From positions 124,001 through 188,000 of the forward strand of contig CAJXQJ010000002.1 in the NCBI GenBank assembly GCA_913058245.1: a stretch of 64,000 nucleotides of DNA, read 5' to 3'. This document shows positions 54,765-64,000 of the stretch, in pieces (the first letter of the stretch is position 1; each line of letters opens with the position of its first letter). This stretch comes from an uncultured Colwellia sp. (GTDB lineage: Bacteria > Pseudomonadota > Gammaproteobacteria > Enterobacterales > Alteromonadaceae). Made by a program: the position numbers and the translations under genes. The notes beneath the pieces are model-generated. The model made no database searches. It was given only the letters and a program-made list of their open reading frames with translations, and was not told where the DNA came from.

Positions 54765-56627
54765 CTAAACCTCGTCTACTGAATGGCCTGATAATGCTGT
54801 TTTAATAGAAGAGTCCATTCTACGCTCAGCAAAAGCGGCAGTGCTATGATTTAATACTTCTAATGACGCTTCAACATCAGCGGCATTTCCTGTTTGGCTT
54901 ATTTTAGCAAGCGCTGAAATATTACTCTCTATTTCAGTTATTTCTACTTTGTTTAATAAGTGACTATCAACAGCTAATGCTGCTTGAATTGACTCGATAA
55001 CACGAGAAGCTTCTACCTGCTGTTCTTTTAACATCCGAGCTTGCATATCTTGCTCAGCGTTTTCCATTGAATCTTTCAGCATACTGGTAATTTCATGCTC
55101 TTCTAAACCAAAGCTTGGTTTAACGGTAATACTCGATTCAACACCTGTTGATTTTTCCATTGCGGAAACTTCTAACAAACCGTCGGCGTCAACTTTAAAG
55201 GTTACGCGAATATGCGCAGCACCAGCTGTCATTGCTGGAATACCGCGTAGTTCAAAACGAGCCAATGAACGGCAATCGTCAACTAACTCACGTTCACCTT
55301 GTAATACGTGTACAGCCATGGCTGTTTGGCCATCTTTAAAGGTAGTGAACTCTTGAGCTTTAGCGGTTGGAATAGTCGTATTGCGTGGAATAACTTTTTC
55401 GACCAATCCCCCCATAGTTTCTAAACCTAGCGACAATGGCGTAACGTCAAGTAATAACATGTCACTCTCAGGTTTATTACCCGCTAGAATATCCGCTTGA
55501 ATAGCGGCGCCAATGGCAACCACTTTATCTGGGTCAATTGAGGTTAATGGCTTTTTATTAAAGAACTTTTCTACTTCATTGCGCACTAATGGCACACGAG
55601 TAGAACCACCAACCATAACCACTTCAATAACATCTGCTATTGATAGTTCAGCATCTTTTACCGCACGACGACAGGCACGTAATGTTTTCTTCACTAATGG
55701 CAATGCTAAGATTTCAAAATCATCACGAGTTAAGCTGTTTGTCCATTGATTACCTGACTCTAACAGCAACGAAATTTCGACACTGTCGTTCATCGAAAGC
55801 TGCTCTTTAGCAAAACACGCTTGTTGAGTGAGTTGTCGCTCCATTGAAGCAGATAATGGCCGTGTTAGGCCTGCTCTCTCAATAATATCTTCAACGATAA
55901 CTTCATCAAAGTCATCACCGCCAAGGGCTGAATCACCACCGGTAGCAAGTACTTCAAAAACGCCTTTATTTAAGCGTAATATCGATATATCAAAGGTACC
56001 GCCACCTAAGTCGTAAACGGCGATAACGCCTTCTTGCCCGCTATCAAGGCCATAGGCTACTGCTGCTGCAGTTGGTTCGTTTAATAAACGTAAAACATTA
56101 ATGCCCGCTAATTTAGCTGCATCTTTTGTACTATGGCGTTGTGCATCATCAAAATACGCAGGCACCGTAATTACAACACCCGTTAACTCACCACCTAATG
56201 AAAGTTCTGCACGTTTTGCCAAAGTTTTTAGGATTTCAGCAGATACTTGTACTGGGTTAACATCACCTTTACGTGTCGCTATTGATGGGTGACTTTCATC
56301 GCCACAAAAGTTATATGGCAAAGAAGCGTATTTGCTCGCTATATCAGCTTTTGAGCGACCAATTAAGCGTTTAGCTGAAACGATAGTATTTTCTGGGTCG
56401 CTAACTGACAACGCTTTAGCTTCTGCACCAACTAAGGTTTCATCAGTTTGATAGCTAACAACGGAAGGAAGAATATCTTTACCATGTTCATCAATAATGG
56501 TTTCGGCCAAACCACTTTTAACACTTGCGATAAGTGAATTGGTGGTACCAAGGTCAATACCTGCTGCTAATCGATGCTCGTGAGGAACCGTACTTTGTCC
56601 TGGTTCAGCAATTTGTAATAATGCCAT
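54765..56627 (-). CDS. hscA: Fe-S protein assembly chaperone HscA
   Basis: A 620-residue Hsp70 dedicated to iron-sulfur cluster transfer. The ATPase domain (about 20-385) has [26 protein letters not shown] and [11 protein letters not shown]. The substrate domain (about 390-505) begins after [17 protein letters not shown] and binds the LPPVK loop of IscU. It acts with HscB, its J-protein. It lies 125 bp after hscB, a larger gap than elsewhere in the operon, and 4 bp before fdx. Confidence 0.97.
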   Translation of the reverse strand: MALLQIAEPGQSTVPHEHRLAAGIDLGTTNSLIASVKSGLAETIIDEHGKDILPSVVSYQTDETLVGAEAKALSVSDPENTIVSAKRLIGRSKADIASKYASLPYNFCGDESHPSIATRKGDVNPVQVSAEILKTLAKRAELSLGGELTGVVITVPAYFDDAQRHSTKDAAKLAGINVLRLLNEPTAAAVAYGLDSGQEGVIAVYDLGGGTFDISILRLNKGVFEVLATGGDSALGGDDFDEVIVEDIIERAGLTRPLSASMERQLTQQACFAKEQLSMNDSVEISLLLESGNQWTNSLTRDDFEILALPLVKKTLRACRRAVKDAELSIADVIEVVMVGGSTRVPLVRNEVEKFFNKKPLTSIDPDKVVAIGAAIQADILAGNKPESDMLLLDVTPLSLGLETMGGLVEKVIPRNTTIPTAKAQEFTTFKDGQTAMAVHVLQGERELVDDCRSLARFELRGIPAMTAGAAHIRVTFKVDADGLLEVSAMEKSTGVESSITVKPSFGLEEHEITSMLKDSMENAEQDMQARMLKEQQVEASRVIESIQAALAVDSHLLNKVEITEIESNISALAKISQTGNAADVEASLEVLNHSTAAFAERRMDSSIKTALSGHSVDEV

Positions 56628-56752
56628 GATGGAAGCTCATTGGATAATAGTGTTACTGATTTACCATTATTGATTAAGTTGTCGTGCAGTTTAAAATCAT
56701 TAATAGTATTAAATAATGCGATGCTAGTTATGCCTAATTTCTATAACAAAAA

Positions 56753-57280
56753 CTAGTCGTCTAATAATTCATCTTCAAGCTTATCAAGTTCAATTTGTAA
56801 TTTTTGATAAAACTTTAACTTTCTTACGTTGTCACACGCTAAACCATTTGATTGTTCAGTATTTTCGCTAAGTTGAACCTGCAACTGACTAAACAGTTGT
56901 TCAAATTCACTTTCAAAGACTTGTGATGCCTCAAAAATAGCCGCGTCAGTGTCATCAGCAAATTTAATTTCTGCTAGCAATTCTCTCAGCTCCATTTGAC
57001 GCATAAGAAAACTAACATCGCCGACTGTAGCTTGTTCATCAGGCATATCAACGCCGCGCAATTCTAACATATATTGCGCGCGTAATAGTGGGCTTTTTAA
57101 CGTTTGATAGGCGTCATTAATTTCTGTCGATCGTTGCACCGCTACCAACTGCTCTTGGCTCGAAGCGTGAGCAAAGCGGTCTGGATGCACTTGTTTTTGC
57201 AGTGATTGATAAATTGTCGATAGGTTTGCAAGGTCAATGCTGAACTGATTATCTAAGCCAAACAATTGAAAATAATTCAC
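56753..57280 (-). CDS. hscB: Co-chaperone HscB (J-protein)
   Basis: A 175-residue protein: an N-terminal J-domain (about 1-75) with the HPD motif at 32-34 (VHPDRF), and a C-terminal three-helix domain (about 85-170) that binds IscU. It delivers IscU to HscA and triggers ATP hydrolysis. The GTG start has GGAG 5 bp upstream. It follows iscA by 27 bp. Confidence 0.96.
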   Translation of the reverse strand: MNYFQLFGLDNQFSIDLANLSTIYQSLQKQVHPDRFAHASSQEQLVAVQRSTEINDAYQTLKSPLLRAQYMLELRGVDMPDEQATVGDVSFLMRQMELRELLAEIKFADDTDAAIFEASQVFESEFEQLFSQLQVQLSENTEQSNGLACDNVRKLKFYQKLQIELDKLEDELLDD

Positions 57281-57307
57281 ACTAACTCCAGTGAATAAAT
57301 AAGTGCA

Positions 57308-57631
57308 TTAAACATTAAAGCTTTCACCGCAACCACATTCGCCTTTAGCATTCGGGTTGGTGAATTTAAAACCTTCGTTTAAACCTTCTTTGACAAAATC
57401 GAGCTCAATACCATCTAAGTAAACTAAGCTTTTGCCGTCGATGATGATGTTAACACCCTCAATAGCAAACATTTCGTCATCTTCATTTAGTTCGTCAACA
57501 AACTCAAGTACATAAGCGAGTCCTGAACAACCCGTTGTCTTTATACCTAATCGTAAACCAAGGCCCTTGCCTCGGTTATCGATAAACGATTTTACCCTGT
57601 CTGCAGCAGCAGCAGTCATCGTTACGCTCAT
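57308..57631 (-). CDS. iscA: Iron-sulfur cluster assembly protein IscA
   Basis: A 107-residue A-type carrier. The three conserved cysteines are Cys35 (TTGCSG), Cys99 and Cys101 (GECGCGESF). It takes part in maturing [4Fe-4S] clusters. GGAG precedes the ATG. It sits 14 bp after iscU. Confidence 0.97.
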   Translation of the reverse strand: MSVTMTAAAADRVKSFIDNRGKGLGLRLGIKTTGCSGLAYVLEFVDELNEDDEMFAIEGVNIIIDGKSLVYLDGIELDFVKEGLNEGFKFTNPNAKGECGCGESFNV

Positions 57632-57645
57632 AGTATGTCTCCAGA

Positions 57646-58029
57646 CTAATCGTTGTTCTTAGTACGGTAATCTTCAATTGCTGCTTTAATGGCATCTTCA
57701 GCCAATATAGAACAGTGAATTTTTACTGGTGGTAAAGCAAGCTCTTCGGCAATAGCAGTATTTTTAATTTCTGCTGCTTCGTCGATAGATTTACCTTTAA
57801 CCCACTCAGTTACTAATGAACTTGACGCAATAGCAGAGCCACAACCGTAAGTTTTGAATTTAGCATCTTCAATAATGCCTTCATCAGTAATTTTAAGTTG
57901 TAATTTCATCACGTCACCACATGCTGGCGCGCCAACCATACCAGTTGCAACTTGTGGGTCATCTTTATCTAATGAGCCAACATTACGTGGGTTTTCATAA
58001 TGATCGATTACTTTTTCGCTATAAGCCAT
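57646..58029 (-). CDS. iscU: Iron-sulfur cluster scaffold IscU
   Basis: A 127-residue scaffold on which clusters are built. Ligands Cys37, Cys63 and Cys106 and the release-promoting Asp39 are present (APACGDV, YGCGSAI, KIHCSIL), as is the HscA-recognition loop LPPVK at 99-103. A GGAGAA ribosome-binding site precedes the ATG. It is 18 bp after iscS. Confidence 0.98.
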   Translation of the reverse strand: MAYSEKVIDHYENPRNVGSLDKDDPQVATGMVGAPACGDVMKLQLKITDEGIIEDAKFKTYGCGSAIASSSLVTEWVKGKSIDEAAEIKNTAIAEELALPPVKIHCSILAEDAIKAAIEDYRTKNND

Positions 58030-58047
58030 AATATTCTCCTAAGTACT

Positions 58048-59262
58048 CTAGTGAGCAGCCCACTCAATTGAGTCTAAATCAATACCGTCTTTGAACATTT
58101 CCCAAAGCGGTGACATGTCACGTAAATGGCCAATTGCCTTTTTAATTAGGTCAATGGCGAAGTCAATTTCTTCTTCTGTAGTGAAACGACCAAAACTAAA
58201 ACGAATAGAGCTATGCGCCATTTCATCGTTCAAACCAAGTGCACGTAAAACATATGAAGGTTCTAAGCTTGCAGAAGTACAAGCGGAGCCAGACGATACT
58301 GCTAGGTCTTTTAACGCCATAATTAATGACTCACCTTCAACGAAATTGAAGCTAACATTCAAATTACCTGGGTAGCGCTTATCAGCATCACCATTAATGA
58401 ATACTTGCTCCATATCATTTAAGCCAGCCCATAAACGATCACGCATTTTAGTTACGTGTGCTTCATCTTGCTCTAACTCTTCTTTGGCGATTCTAAAAGC
58501 TTCGCCCATACCAACAATTTGATGAGTCGCTAATGTACCACTGCGCATACCACGCTCATGGCCACCACCGTGCATTTGTGCTTCAAGACGAATGCGAGGC
58601 TTACGGCGAACATAAAGTGCACCAATACCTTTAGGGCCGTAAATTTTATGTGCAGAGAATGACATTAAGTCAACTTTCAAATGCTGTAAGTCAATTTTAA
58701 TTTTACCGGCACTTTGTGCAGCATCAACATGGAAAATAATTTTACGAGCGCGACACATTTCGCCAATTTCAGCGATATCTTGAATAACACCAATTTCATT
58801 ATTAACATGCATAATGCTAACTAAAATAGTGTCTTCACGAATAGCATCATTAAGTTTATTTAAATCAATTAGGCCGTTTGCTTCCGGATCAAGATAAGTT
58901 ACTTCAAAACCTTGACGCTCAAGCTCGCGACACGTATCTAAAACTGCCTTATGTTCAGTTTTACAAGTTATAATGTGCTTACCTTTTTTATCATAAAAAT
59001 TAGCAGCACCTTTAATAGCAAGGTTGTTTGATTCAGTTGCACCAGAAGTAATAACAATTTCACGTGGATCAGCATTAATCAAATCAGCAACTTGATTACG
59101 AGCGATATCAACCGCTTCTTCAGCCTGCCAACCGAACTTGTGTGAGCGTGACGCTGGGTTACCGTAAAAACCATCAGTGGTCATATATTGCATCATTTTT
59201 TCAGCAACACGCTTATCTACTGGTGTTGTTGCCGAATAATCAAAATAAATAGGAAGCTTCAT
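58048..59262 (-). CDS. iscS: Cysteine desulfurase IscS
   Basis: A 404-residue PLP enzyme, the same length as the Escherichia coli protein. It takes sulfur from cysteine for clusters, thiamin and tRNA thiolation. The PLP lysine lies in [12 protein letters not shown] (about residue 206), and the mobile catalytic cysteine in [10 protein letters not shown] (about residue 328). It is the second gene of the operon, 29 bp after iscR. Confidence 0.98.
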   Translation of the reverse strand: MKLPIYFDYSATTPVDKRVAEKMMQYMTTDGFYGNPASRSHKFGWQAEEAVDIARNQVADLINADPREIVITSGATESNNLAIKGAANFYDKKGKHIITCKTEHKAVLDTCRELERQGFEVTYLDPEANGLIDLNKLNDAIREDTILVSIMHVNNEIGVIQDIAEIGEMCRARKIIFHVDAAQSAGKIKIDLQHLKVDLMSFSAHKIYGPKGIGALYVRRKPRIRLEAQMHGGGHERGMRSGTLATHQIVGMGEAFRIAKEELEQDEAHVTKMRDRLWAGLNDMEQVFINGDADKRYPGNLNVSFNFVEGESLIMALKDLAVSSGSACTSASLEPSYVLRALGLNDEMAHSSIRFSFGRFTTEEEIDFAIDLIKKAIGHLRDMSPLWEMFKDGIDLDSIEWAAH

Positions 59263-59291
59263 TGATTAATAATCTCCAATTGAACAAGCAA

Positions 59292-59801
59292 TTAATGCCA
59301 GTCGTTCATAATGTTTCGGGTGGTAATTAGTGTTTCTAACGACGGTGCTTTCTTTGCTTTTGCAGAGGCTTGATCTTGTCGTTGAGCAACCAATTTTACA
59401 TTTCGTTGCTCGACGAGCTCGGCAAGTGAAATGCTTTTTAAAAATTCTTCAATTCTGTCACTTAAGTCTGACCACAAATAATGCGTTAAACATTGTTGGC
59501 CATCTTGACAGTTACCTTTACCACCGCACTTAGTGGCATTGATACTTTCATCTACAGCATTAATAACATCTGAGACAGCTATTTGTGCTGAACATTTTCC
59601 TAAGCGATAGCCGCCACCAGGGCCGCGAATACTATTAACTAATCCGTGTTTTCTTAGGCGAGAGAAAAGTTGTTCTAAATATGATAATGAAATGCCTTGG
59701 CGCTCGGAAATATCGGCCAATGGAACTGGGCCAGTAGCAGCGTGAATAGCTACATCTAGCATTGCAGTTACAGCATATCGTCCTTTAGACGTCAGTTTCA
59801 T
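59292..59801 (-). CDS. iscR: Iron-sulfur cluster regulator IscR
   Basis: A 169-residue Rrf2-family regulator. The winged helix is at about 1-60 ([19 protein letters not shown]), and the [2Fe-2S] ligands are Cys92, Cys98, Cys104 with His107 ([17 protein letters not shown]). The holo form represses its own operon through type 1 sites; three such 25-bp sites lie directly upstream, one over the -35 box. GGGG precedes the ATG. It is first in the isc operon. Confidence 0.97.
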   Translation of the reverse strand: MKLTSKGRYAVTAMLDVAIHAATGPVPLADISERQGISLSYLEQLFSRLRKHGLVNSIRGPGGGYRLGKCSAQIAVSDVINAVDESINATKCGGKGNCQDGQQCLTHYLWSDLSDRIEEFLKSISLAELVEQRNVKLVAQRQDQASAKAKKAPSLETLITTRNIMNDWH

Positions 59802-59827
59802 TTATTACCCCTATCAATTCGCTGCGC

Positions 59828-59855
59828 ATTTTACATATCCTTGTAAAATAGTCAA
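59828..59855 (-). promoter_or_regulatory. Sigma-70 promoter of the isc operon
   Basis: On the minus strand TTGACT (59855-59850) and TAAAAT (59833-59828) are 16 bp apart, about 27 bp from the iscR start codon to the -10 box. The -35 box lies inside an IscR-like site. Confidence 0.75.
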
Positions 59856-59859
59856 CTAA
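59835..59859. promoter_or_regulatory. IscR type 1 site, promoter-proximal copy
   Basis: It fits the 25-bp type 1 layout on the minus strand, with GTTGACT in the left arm and ACAAGGATAT in the right arm. It overlaps the -35 box and abuts the next site. Confidence 0.7.
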
Positions 59860-59884
59860 ATACCCGAGTGATTTACTCAAGTAT
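59860..59884. promoter_or_regulatory. IscR type 1 site, central copy
   Basis: A near-perfect 25-bp palindrome. Its arms are ATACCCGAGT and ACTCAAGTAT around GATTT, and all 25 positions suit the type 1 layout apart from GAGT/ACTC in place of GACT/AGTC. Confidence 0.82.
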
Positions 59885-59897
59885 TTTACTCGGGATA
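59873..59897. promoter_or_regulatory. IscR type 1-like site, distal overlapping copy
   Basis: The arms TTACTCAAGT and ACTCGGGATA lie around ATTTT. It overlaps the central site by 12 bp, so both cannot be fully occupied at once. Confidence 0.6.
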
Positions 59898-59965
59898 GAA
59901 AATTAGTCAATGAAAAGGGCAATAATTGTATTTAGAACGTATATTATTTTTCGAAATATATAAGT

Positions 59966-60775
59966 TTAAATAGTTGGGTCAAATGACTCTGCGGCTGTTT
60001 CTCTTCGTTTCGCTGCAGCTTTTTCATCTTCAACAAATTCACCAACACGTAATTCCGGCAACGCTTCTTGGCAAACTTCACCACCAAGTTGATTAACTTC
60101 GCGGCATAAATCAGACACTTTATTATCCATTAGATGCATGTGATCTAACACTCGCCCTATCGCCTTAGCAACAGGGTCTGGATTGTCTTCAGCAACAGCA
60201 TAAGCGTCAAAGCCATATTTTTTTGCGACTTTTTCACGATTTTCAGCGGCGCCATTGTCTTTATTAGGATTAACAATACGACCTGGAATACCAACAGCAG
60301 TCGCATTATCAGGAACATCTTTTACAACTACAGAGTTAGAGCCTACTTTGCCATGATTACCAATCGTAATAGGGCCAAGAATTTTAGCGCCTGCACCAAC
60401 AACCACATTATCTTTGAGCGTTGGATGGCGTTTACCCGCATTCCAACTTGTACCACCCAAAGTAACACCTTGATAAAGCGTTACGTCATCGCCAATTTCA
60501 GCAGTGCCACCAATGACAACGCCCATACCATGGTCGATAAAAAAGCGACGACCAACGGTTGCTCCCGGGTGAATTTCAATACCCGTCAGCCAACGAGAGA
60601 ATGTTGATAAACTACGCGCAAGCCATTTCCAGTTATTTTTCCATAATTTATGGCTTAAACGATGGAACCATATTGCATGTAAACCAGGATAATTAGTTAG
60701 TACTTCAAAAACGTTACGGGCTGCAGGGTCACGGTCAAACACACTGGCTATATCTTCTTTCATGCGGCTAAACAT
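59966..60775 (-). CDS. cysE: Serine O-acetyltransferase
   Basis: A 269-residue enzyme that makes O-acetylserine from serine and acetyl-CoA, the first step of cysteine synthesis. An N-terminal helical domain (about 1-60) precedes a left-handed beta-helix of hexapeptide repeats (about 65-175: [24 protein letters not shown] is spread over 65-90, and [26 protein letters not shown] further on). The catalytic histidines are in the FIDHG and LGGTSW regions. AAGGA 7 bp before the ATG at 60775 is preferred over the ATG five codons earlier. It sits between trmJ and iscR, supplying cysteine, the IscS substrate. Confidence 0.95.
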   Translation of the reverse strand: MFSRMKEDIASVFDRDPAARNVFEVLTNYPGLHAIWFHRLSHKLWKNNWKWLARSLSTFSRWLTGIEIHPGATVGRRFFIDHGMGVVIGGTAEIGDDVTLYQGVTLGGTSWNAGKRHPTLKDNVVVGAGAKILGPITIGNHGKVGSNSVVVKDVPDNATAVGIPGRIVNPNKDNGAAENREKVAKKYGFDAYAVAEDNPDPVAKAIGRVLDHMHLMDNKVSDLCREVNQLGGEVCQEALPELRVGEFVEDEKAAAKRRETAAESFDPTI

Positions 60776-60838
60776 ACCACTTTCCTTCATTTTGGTTTTC
60801 TAGCCGCAGTATTACGAGCAGTTTTACTAGCGACTAAA

Positions 60839-61600
60839 TTAATCAGTTTTTTCTTCAGTCTTTGATGCTTTAGCGGCACGCTCAACAGAGGCTAAAATAC
60901 CACGCATCATTTTCAATTCTTTCACATCAGGTCGCGCACGGTTAAATAATCGACGCAACTTGGTTAGTACCAAACCTGGGTGACTAGGCACAATAAAACC
61001 AGTCGCTTTTAAAGCGTTTTCAAAGTGTTGATAAAAACGCTCTGTTTCATCTACCACAGGATATTCTTCATCTTCAGTTAAGGTAAATGCTTGCTGTTCG
61101 TGTGCTAAAAAGCTGGTACGAATTTCGTAACTTAATGTTTGTACTGCCATAGCTAAATTCAACGAGCTATATTCTGGGTTCGCTGGAATTTGTACATGAA
61201 AATGACACAGCTGCAATTCATCATTCGTTAAGCCACTACTTTCACGGCCAAACACTAACGCTACTGGATACTCTTGTGCTTCTGCGATCATTTTCTCACC
61301 ACAACCACGTGGTTCTAGCATAGGCCAAGGTAGGGTTCGTGAGCGTGCGCTGGTACCAACTACAAGCCCACAATCACTAATCGCTTCTTCAAGCGTATCA
61401 ACAACTTTAGCATTCTTTAATACATCGGTTGCCCCAGCAGCCAATGCTTGCGCTTGACCATTTGGCATTTCGATAGGATCAACAAGAACGAGTTCGCTCA
61501 ACCCCATTGTTTTCATCGCTCGAGCAGCAGAGCCGATATTACGACAGTCTGAAGTATTTACGAGCACGATACGGACTTTATTTAACAAAGAATCTGACAT
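60839..61600 (-). CDS. trmJ: tRNA (cytidine/uridine-2'-O-)-methyltransferase TrmJ
   Basis: A 253-residue SPOUT methyltransferase that 2'-O-methylates position 32 of several tRNAs. The trefoil-knot motifs are seen: [20 protein letters not shown], then [17 protein letters not shown] and [23 protein letters not shown] helical C-terminal extension (about 165-253) is typical of TrmJ. Its position just upstream of cysE and iscR on the same strand is conserved in gammaproteobacteria. It is divergent from suhB. Confidence 0.95.
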   Translation of the reverse strand: MSDSLLNKVRIVLVNTSDCRNIGSAARAMKTMGLSELVLVDPIEMPNGQAQALAAGATDVLKNAKVVDTLEEAISDCGLVVGTSARSRTLPWPMLEPRGCGEKMIAEAQEYPVALVFGRESSGLTNDELQLCHFHVQIPANPEYSSLNLAMAVQTLSYEIRTSFLAHEQQAFTLTEDEEYPVVDETERFYQHFENALKATGFIVPSHPGLVLTKLRRLFNRARPDVKELKMMRGILASVERAAKASKTEEKTD

Positions 61601-61987
61601 TATCTACACTTACTTAATTTTACGGCAACAATTACGATATTATTGCTACCTATCTAGATGGCTAAAATTGTCGATAATGTTAACACAGAACATTATCCTT
61701 GTACTGAGAAAAAATCACGCCTTTTATATTTGTTTTCTAGTGTTTATCAATATGGATTAGTTCATTTGCTTATAAGTAGTAAGAAAATAAGGAAAGTTTT
61801 ACTCGTTGCGCTATAACTAAATCATTATTGGGAAATAAATTTAACATATACGAATGAACGGTCTCGCAAAAGAATAATTACTTTGCTATACTCTGCGCGC
61901 TTAATTTCAGGCTTACTTACACTGAAGTTAACTTCGTTCTTTTACATAGCTGTTTATGACATTTTACAACATATAGGGTAGTCGATA
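61601..61987. promoter_or_regulatory. Divergent trmJ/suhB promoter region
   Basis: There is no coding frame in 387 bp. A plausible suhB -10 box, TATACT, is at 61887-61892 before a G/C-rich start region (TGCGCGC), leaving a leader of about 90 nt. The -35 element is weak. The minus-strand trmJ promoter could not be placed. Confidence 0.45.
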
Positions 61988-62791
61988 ATGCATCCGATGC
62001 TAAATATTGCCGTGCGTTCTGCACGTGCTGCGGGCAAAGTAATTGTGCGCGCTTTTGAACAAGTAGATAAGATTGAAATTGAATCTAAGGGTACTAACGA
62101 CTTCGTTACTAATGTTGATATAAGTGCTGAACAAGCTATCGTTGAAACGATACAAAAATCTTACCCTAATCACACCATTATCGGTGAAGAGTGTGGTTTA
62201 ATCGAAGGCAAAGACAGTGACTACCAATGGATTATTGATCCTCTTGATGGCACTAGTAACTTTGTTAAAGGTATTCCTCATTTTGCAGTTTCTATCGCCT
62301 TAAAAGTTAAAGGCAAATTAGATCAATCTGTTATTTTCGATCCAATTCGTGGTGAGTTATTCACGGCGAGTCGTGGTAAAGGCGCACAATTAAACGGCTT
62401 TCGTATTCGTGTAAAACAATCAAAAGAACTCAAAGGTGCTATTTTAGCAACTGGCTTCCCTTTCAAGCATAAGCAACATACTAATGCTTACATGGAAATG
62501 TTTAAAACCTTATTCGGTAAAACATCAGATATGCGTCGTGCAGGCTCAGCTGCCCTTGATTTAGCTTATGTTGCAGCAGGTCGCGTTGATGGTTACTTTG
62601 AAATTGGTTTAAAGCCATGGGATACCGCTGCCGGTGAGCTTATGGTAATTGAAGCTGGTGGCTTGGTAACTGACTTTGTTGGTGGTCATAATCACAGCAA
62701 CTCAGGCAACATTGTTGCAAGTAGTCCACGTTTAGCAAAAGAAATTCTAAAAGATATTCGCCCACATTTAGGCGATGCTTTAAGCAAGTAA
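61988..62791 (+). CDS. suhB: Inositol-1-monophosphatase SuhB
   Basis: A 267-residue member of the inositol monophosphatase family. Metal-binding motifs are the Glu in IIGEECG, IDPLDGTSNFVKG and, later, KPWDTAAGELMV. In Escherichia coli SuhB also joins the ribosomal RNA antitermination complex with Nus factors, and that moonlighting role probably holds here. The leader of about 90 nt could allow autoregulation. It is followed by a strong terminator. Confidence 0.96.
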   Translation: MHPMLNIAVRSARAAGKVIVRAFEQVDKIEIESKGTNDFVTNVDISAEQAIVETIQKSYPNHTIIGEECGLIEGKDSDYQWIIDPLDGTSNFVKGIPHFAVSIALKVKGKLDQSVIFDPIRGELFTASRGKGAQLNGFRIRVKQSKELKGAILATGFPFKHKQHTNAYMEMFKTLFGKTSDMRRAGSAALDLAYVAAGRVDGYFEIGLKPWDTAAGELMVIEAGGLVTDFVGGHNHSNSGNIVASSPRLAKEILKDIRPHLGDALSK

Positions 62792-62813
62792 TTACTCTTG
62801 CCACAATTAATTT

Positions 62814-62837
62814 AAAGCGCCAGTTGGCGCTTTTTTT
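62814..62837 (+). terminator. Intrinsic terminator of suhB
   Basis: A perfect 8-bp stem (AAAGCGCC with GGCGCTTT), an AGTT loop and seven T. Confidence 0.88.
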
Positions 62838-62879
62838 GTGTCTGCAAAGTCCTAGTTTCACCCGAACATATAAGCGCCT

Positions 62880-62906
62880 TCACATCAATGTAATTGCGAT
62901 ATTGCC
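62880..62906. repeat. Degenerate copy of the ACATCCATGTGA/TCGCGATATACC repeat
   Basis: TCACATCAATGTAA followed by TTGCGATATTGCC matches the repeats at 63026 and 30014 with several changes. Confidence 0.5.
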
Positions 62907-62939
62907 TGCATGGATGCAGACTTAGGTAATGTCTGGAAC
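62903..62939. repeat. REP-like repeat, copy A (CTGCATGGATGCAG core)
   Basis: It has the palindromic core CTGCAT-GG-ATGCAG and a tail CTTAGGTAATGTCTGGAAC. Copy B lies at 62950. Confidence 0.8.
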
Positions 62940-62949
62940 TAATAACCTG

Positions 62950-62988
62950 TGCCTGCATGGATGCAGGTACTTAGGTAATGTCGGGAAC
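62950..62988. repeat. REP-like repeat, copy B (CTGCATGGATGCAG core)
   Basis: It has the same core and the tail CTTAGGTAATGTCGGGAAC, with two extra bases between core and tail. The direct repeat spacing is 47 bp. Confidence 0.8.
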
Positions 62989-63025
62989 CGAAAAATAACC
63001 GTTCGTCTTAAACATATTCACTCTT

Positions 63026-63051
63026 TCACATCCATGTGATCGCGATATACC
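63026..63051. repeat. REP-like dispersed repeat (matches 30014-30039)
   Basis: The palindromic core TCACAT-CC-ATGTGA is followed by TCGCGATATACC. It is the reverse-orientation version of the CAT-GG-ATG core. Confidence 0.75.
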
Positions 63052-63086
63052 GTTCATCGACGGGCATGAATGCACTAATGTCGTGA

Positions 63087-63100
63087 AGCCATGGATGGCT
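63087..63100. repeat. Palindrome AGCCAT-GG-ATGGCT
   Basis: A 14-bp inverted repeat with the same CATGGATG centre as its neighbours but different outer bases. Confidence 0.65.
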
Positions 63101-63114
63101 AGGAACGACTTGAA

Positions 63115-63142
63115 AATAAAAAAGCCAGCATAAGCTGGCTTT
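63115..63142 (-). terminator. Intrinsic terminator of hppD
   Basis: A perfect 9-bp stem (AAAGCCAGC with GCTGGCTTT) and a 4-nt loop. Read on the minus strand it ends in a T-rich tail. Confidence 0.83.
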
Positions 63143-63169
63143 ATAAGTATATTCCCAAATCAATAACGT

Positions 63170-64000
63170 TTATAAAACGCCACGTTCCATTTGGTTCAAC
63201 TCTATTGATTTAAATAGCGCAGTAAAGTTACCTTCACCAAAGCCTTTATCGTCAACACGCTGGATCATTTCAATAAAGATCGGACCAAAGATATTTTTCG
63301 TGAATATTTGCAGTAAGTACGAATTTTCTTTTTGGCTATCAACTAATACTTGATGATCGCGAATGCGTTGTGGATCTTCTTTTACCCAAGGAATACGGTC
63401 AAAAACATCATCGTAATACTCAGGAACAATATTTAAAGTATCAATAATGTTTTTATCTAGTTGGTCTAACGAACCAAGTAAATCATCAGAGATAAATGCT
63501 AAATGCTGAACACCTGGGCCATTGTACTCATCTAAATATTCATCAATTTGATTATTCTTCTTACCTTTACCTTCATTGATTGGGATACAGAATGTGCCAC
63601 AAGGAGACTGTAGTGCATAAGAAATTAAAGCAGATTTTTCGCCTTTAATGTCAAAGTAACGAACATCAGTAAAACCAAATACGCCTTTATAAAAGTCTGC
63701 CCAGTGCTCCATTGTGCCTTGGTAAACATTATTGGTTAAATGGTCAACCGCTAAAAAGCCTTTGTCTTTAACAATTACTGGCTCAGCAAGGTCTTCACAG
63801 TCATCTTCATAGATAGAGCCTTTAGTACCGAACTTATCGATGAAATAAATTAAGCTATCACCAATACCAAAAATCGCTGGGTAAGGTAATTTGTTATCTG
63901 CGTCTTGTGCTGATTTAGCACCACGAGCAACAGCTTGTTCAAATGCAAATTCGGCATCTTCAACACGCCAGCCCATTGAACAAATTGCCGGACCGTGACT
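63170..64000 (-). CDS. hppD: 4-hydroxyphenylpyruvate dioxygenase, 5' end outside window
   Basis: The C-terminal 276 residues of an Fe(II) dioxygenase that turns 4-hydroxyphenylpyruvate into homogentisate in tyrosine breakdown. The frame stays open to the window edge (SHGPAICSMGWRVEDAEFA), so roughly the first 70-90 residues are missing. The iron ligands are visible: His in AVDHLTNNV, His in GVQHLAFIS and Glu in GPIFIEMIQR. The ending GEGNFTALFKSIELNQMERG is typical of the bacterial enzyme. It is closed by its own terminator, so any homogentisate dioxygenase gene is not immediately downstream. Confidence 0.95.
   Translation of the reverse strand, partial: SHGPAICSMGWRVEDAEFAFEQAVARGAKSAQDADNKLPYPAIFGIGDSLIYFIDKFGTKGSIYEDDCEDLAEPVIVKDKGFLAVDHLTNNVYQGTMEHWADFYKGVFGFTDVRYFDIKGEKSALISYALQSPCGTFCIPINEGKGKKNNQIDEYLDEYNGPGVQHLAFISDDLLGSLDQLDKNIIDTLNIVPEYYDDVFDRIPWVKEDPQRIRDHQVLVDSQKENSYLLQIFTKNIFGPIFIEMIQRVDDKGFGEGNFTALFKSIELNQMERGVL

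Noticed and set aside
62880-63100. Possible CRISPR array in the suhB-hppD gap
   Set aside because: There are only two well-matched direct copies, units have palindromic centres of varying sequence, and spacers are irregular.

Overview
This is a low-G+C, gene-dense chromosomal segment of a gammaproteobacterium. The complete ISC cluster next to cysE and trmJ, the TonB receptor, POT transporter, several RND pumps and many diguanylate cyclases all suit a marine Alteromonadales of the Colwellia/Thalassotalea type. That placement is inferred from gene content and sequence style, not from a search. No rRNA, tRNA, CRISPR array, transposase, prophage gene or replication origin was seen. Both ends cut genes: a GGDEF protein on the left and 4-hydroxyphenylpyruvate dioxygenase on the right.

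Layout. 1-3.2 kb: GGDEF fragment, an Lrp/AsnC regulator, and a convergent pair for sugar-acid type catabolism (enolase-superfamily dehydratase plus class II aldolase). 3.2-7 kb: NRDE/TANGO2 protein, a small membrane protein, a ThrE-type exporter, and a TetR-PilZ pair. 7-11 kb: TonB-dependent receptor and secreted GH13 alpha-amylase. 11-15.8 kb: small membrane and metal-binding proteins, a CPBP protease, a secreted unknown, and a two-gene HEPN-type pair of unknown function. 15.8-22.8 kb: a peptide-utilisation module (gamma-glutamyltransferase, exported M24 peptidase, membrane-bound winged-helix/TPR regulator, POT transporter).

22.8-30 kb holds two TetR-governed envelope modules. The first is TetR, an MMPL/RND transporter, a LolA-like protein and an outer-membrane barrel, with three copies of one palindrome. 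The second is TetR plus an orphan MlaC with related palindromes at both promoters. 30-36.8 kb: a penicillin-acylase family lipoprotein, an ECF42-like sigma factor with its DGPF partner, and two GAF-GGDEF cyclases. 36.8-51 kb: a LysR-linked complete tripartite RND pump, an alcohol-dehydrogenase family protein, a nitroreductase, and a TetR-linked second RND pump without an outer-membrane gene. 51-54.3 kb: a Tat-exported dienelactone hydrolase and a divergent AraC/DUF2306 pair.

54.4-61.6 kb is the minus-strand housekeeping block trmJ, cysE, iscR-iscS-iscU-iscA-hscB-hscA-fdx. The iscR promoter carries three tandem 25-bp sequences that fit the type 1 IscR site. suhB is divergent from trmJ. The 280-bp gap before hppD is filled with REP-like palindromes, one of which recurs at 30.0 kb.

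No clearly new multi-gene system stands out. The best candidates for undescribed biology are the HEPN pair (14.5-15.3 kb), the TetR/MMPL/LolA-like/barrel cassette with its operators, the TetR-controlled orphan MlaC, and the CATGGATG-core repeat family. Start codons were re-chosen where a ribosome-binding site pointed to an internal ATG.
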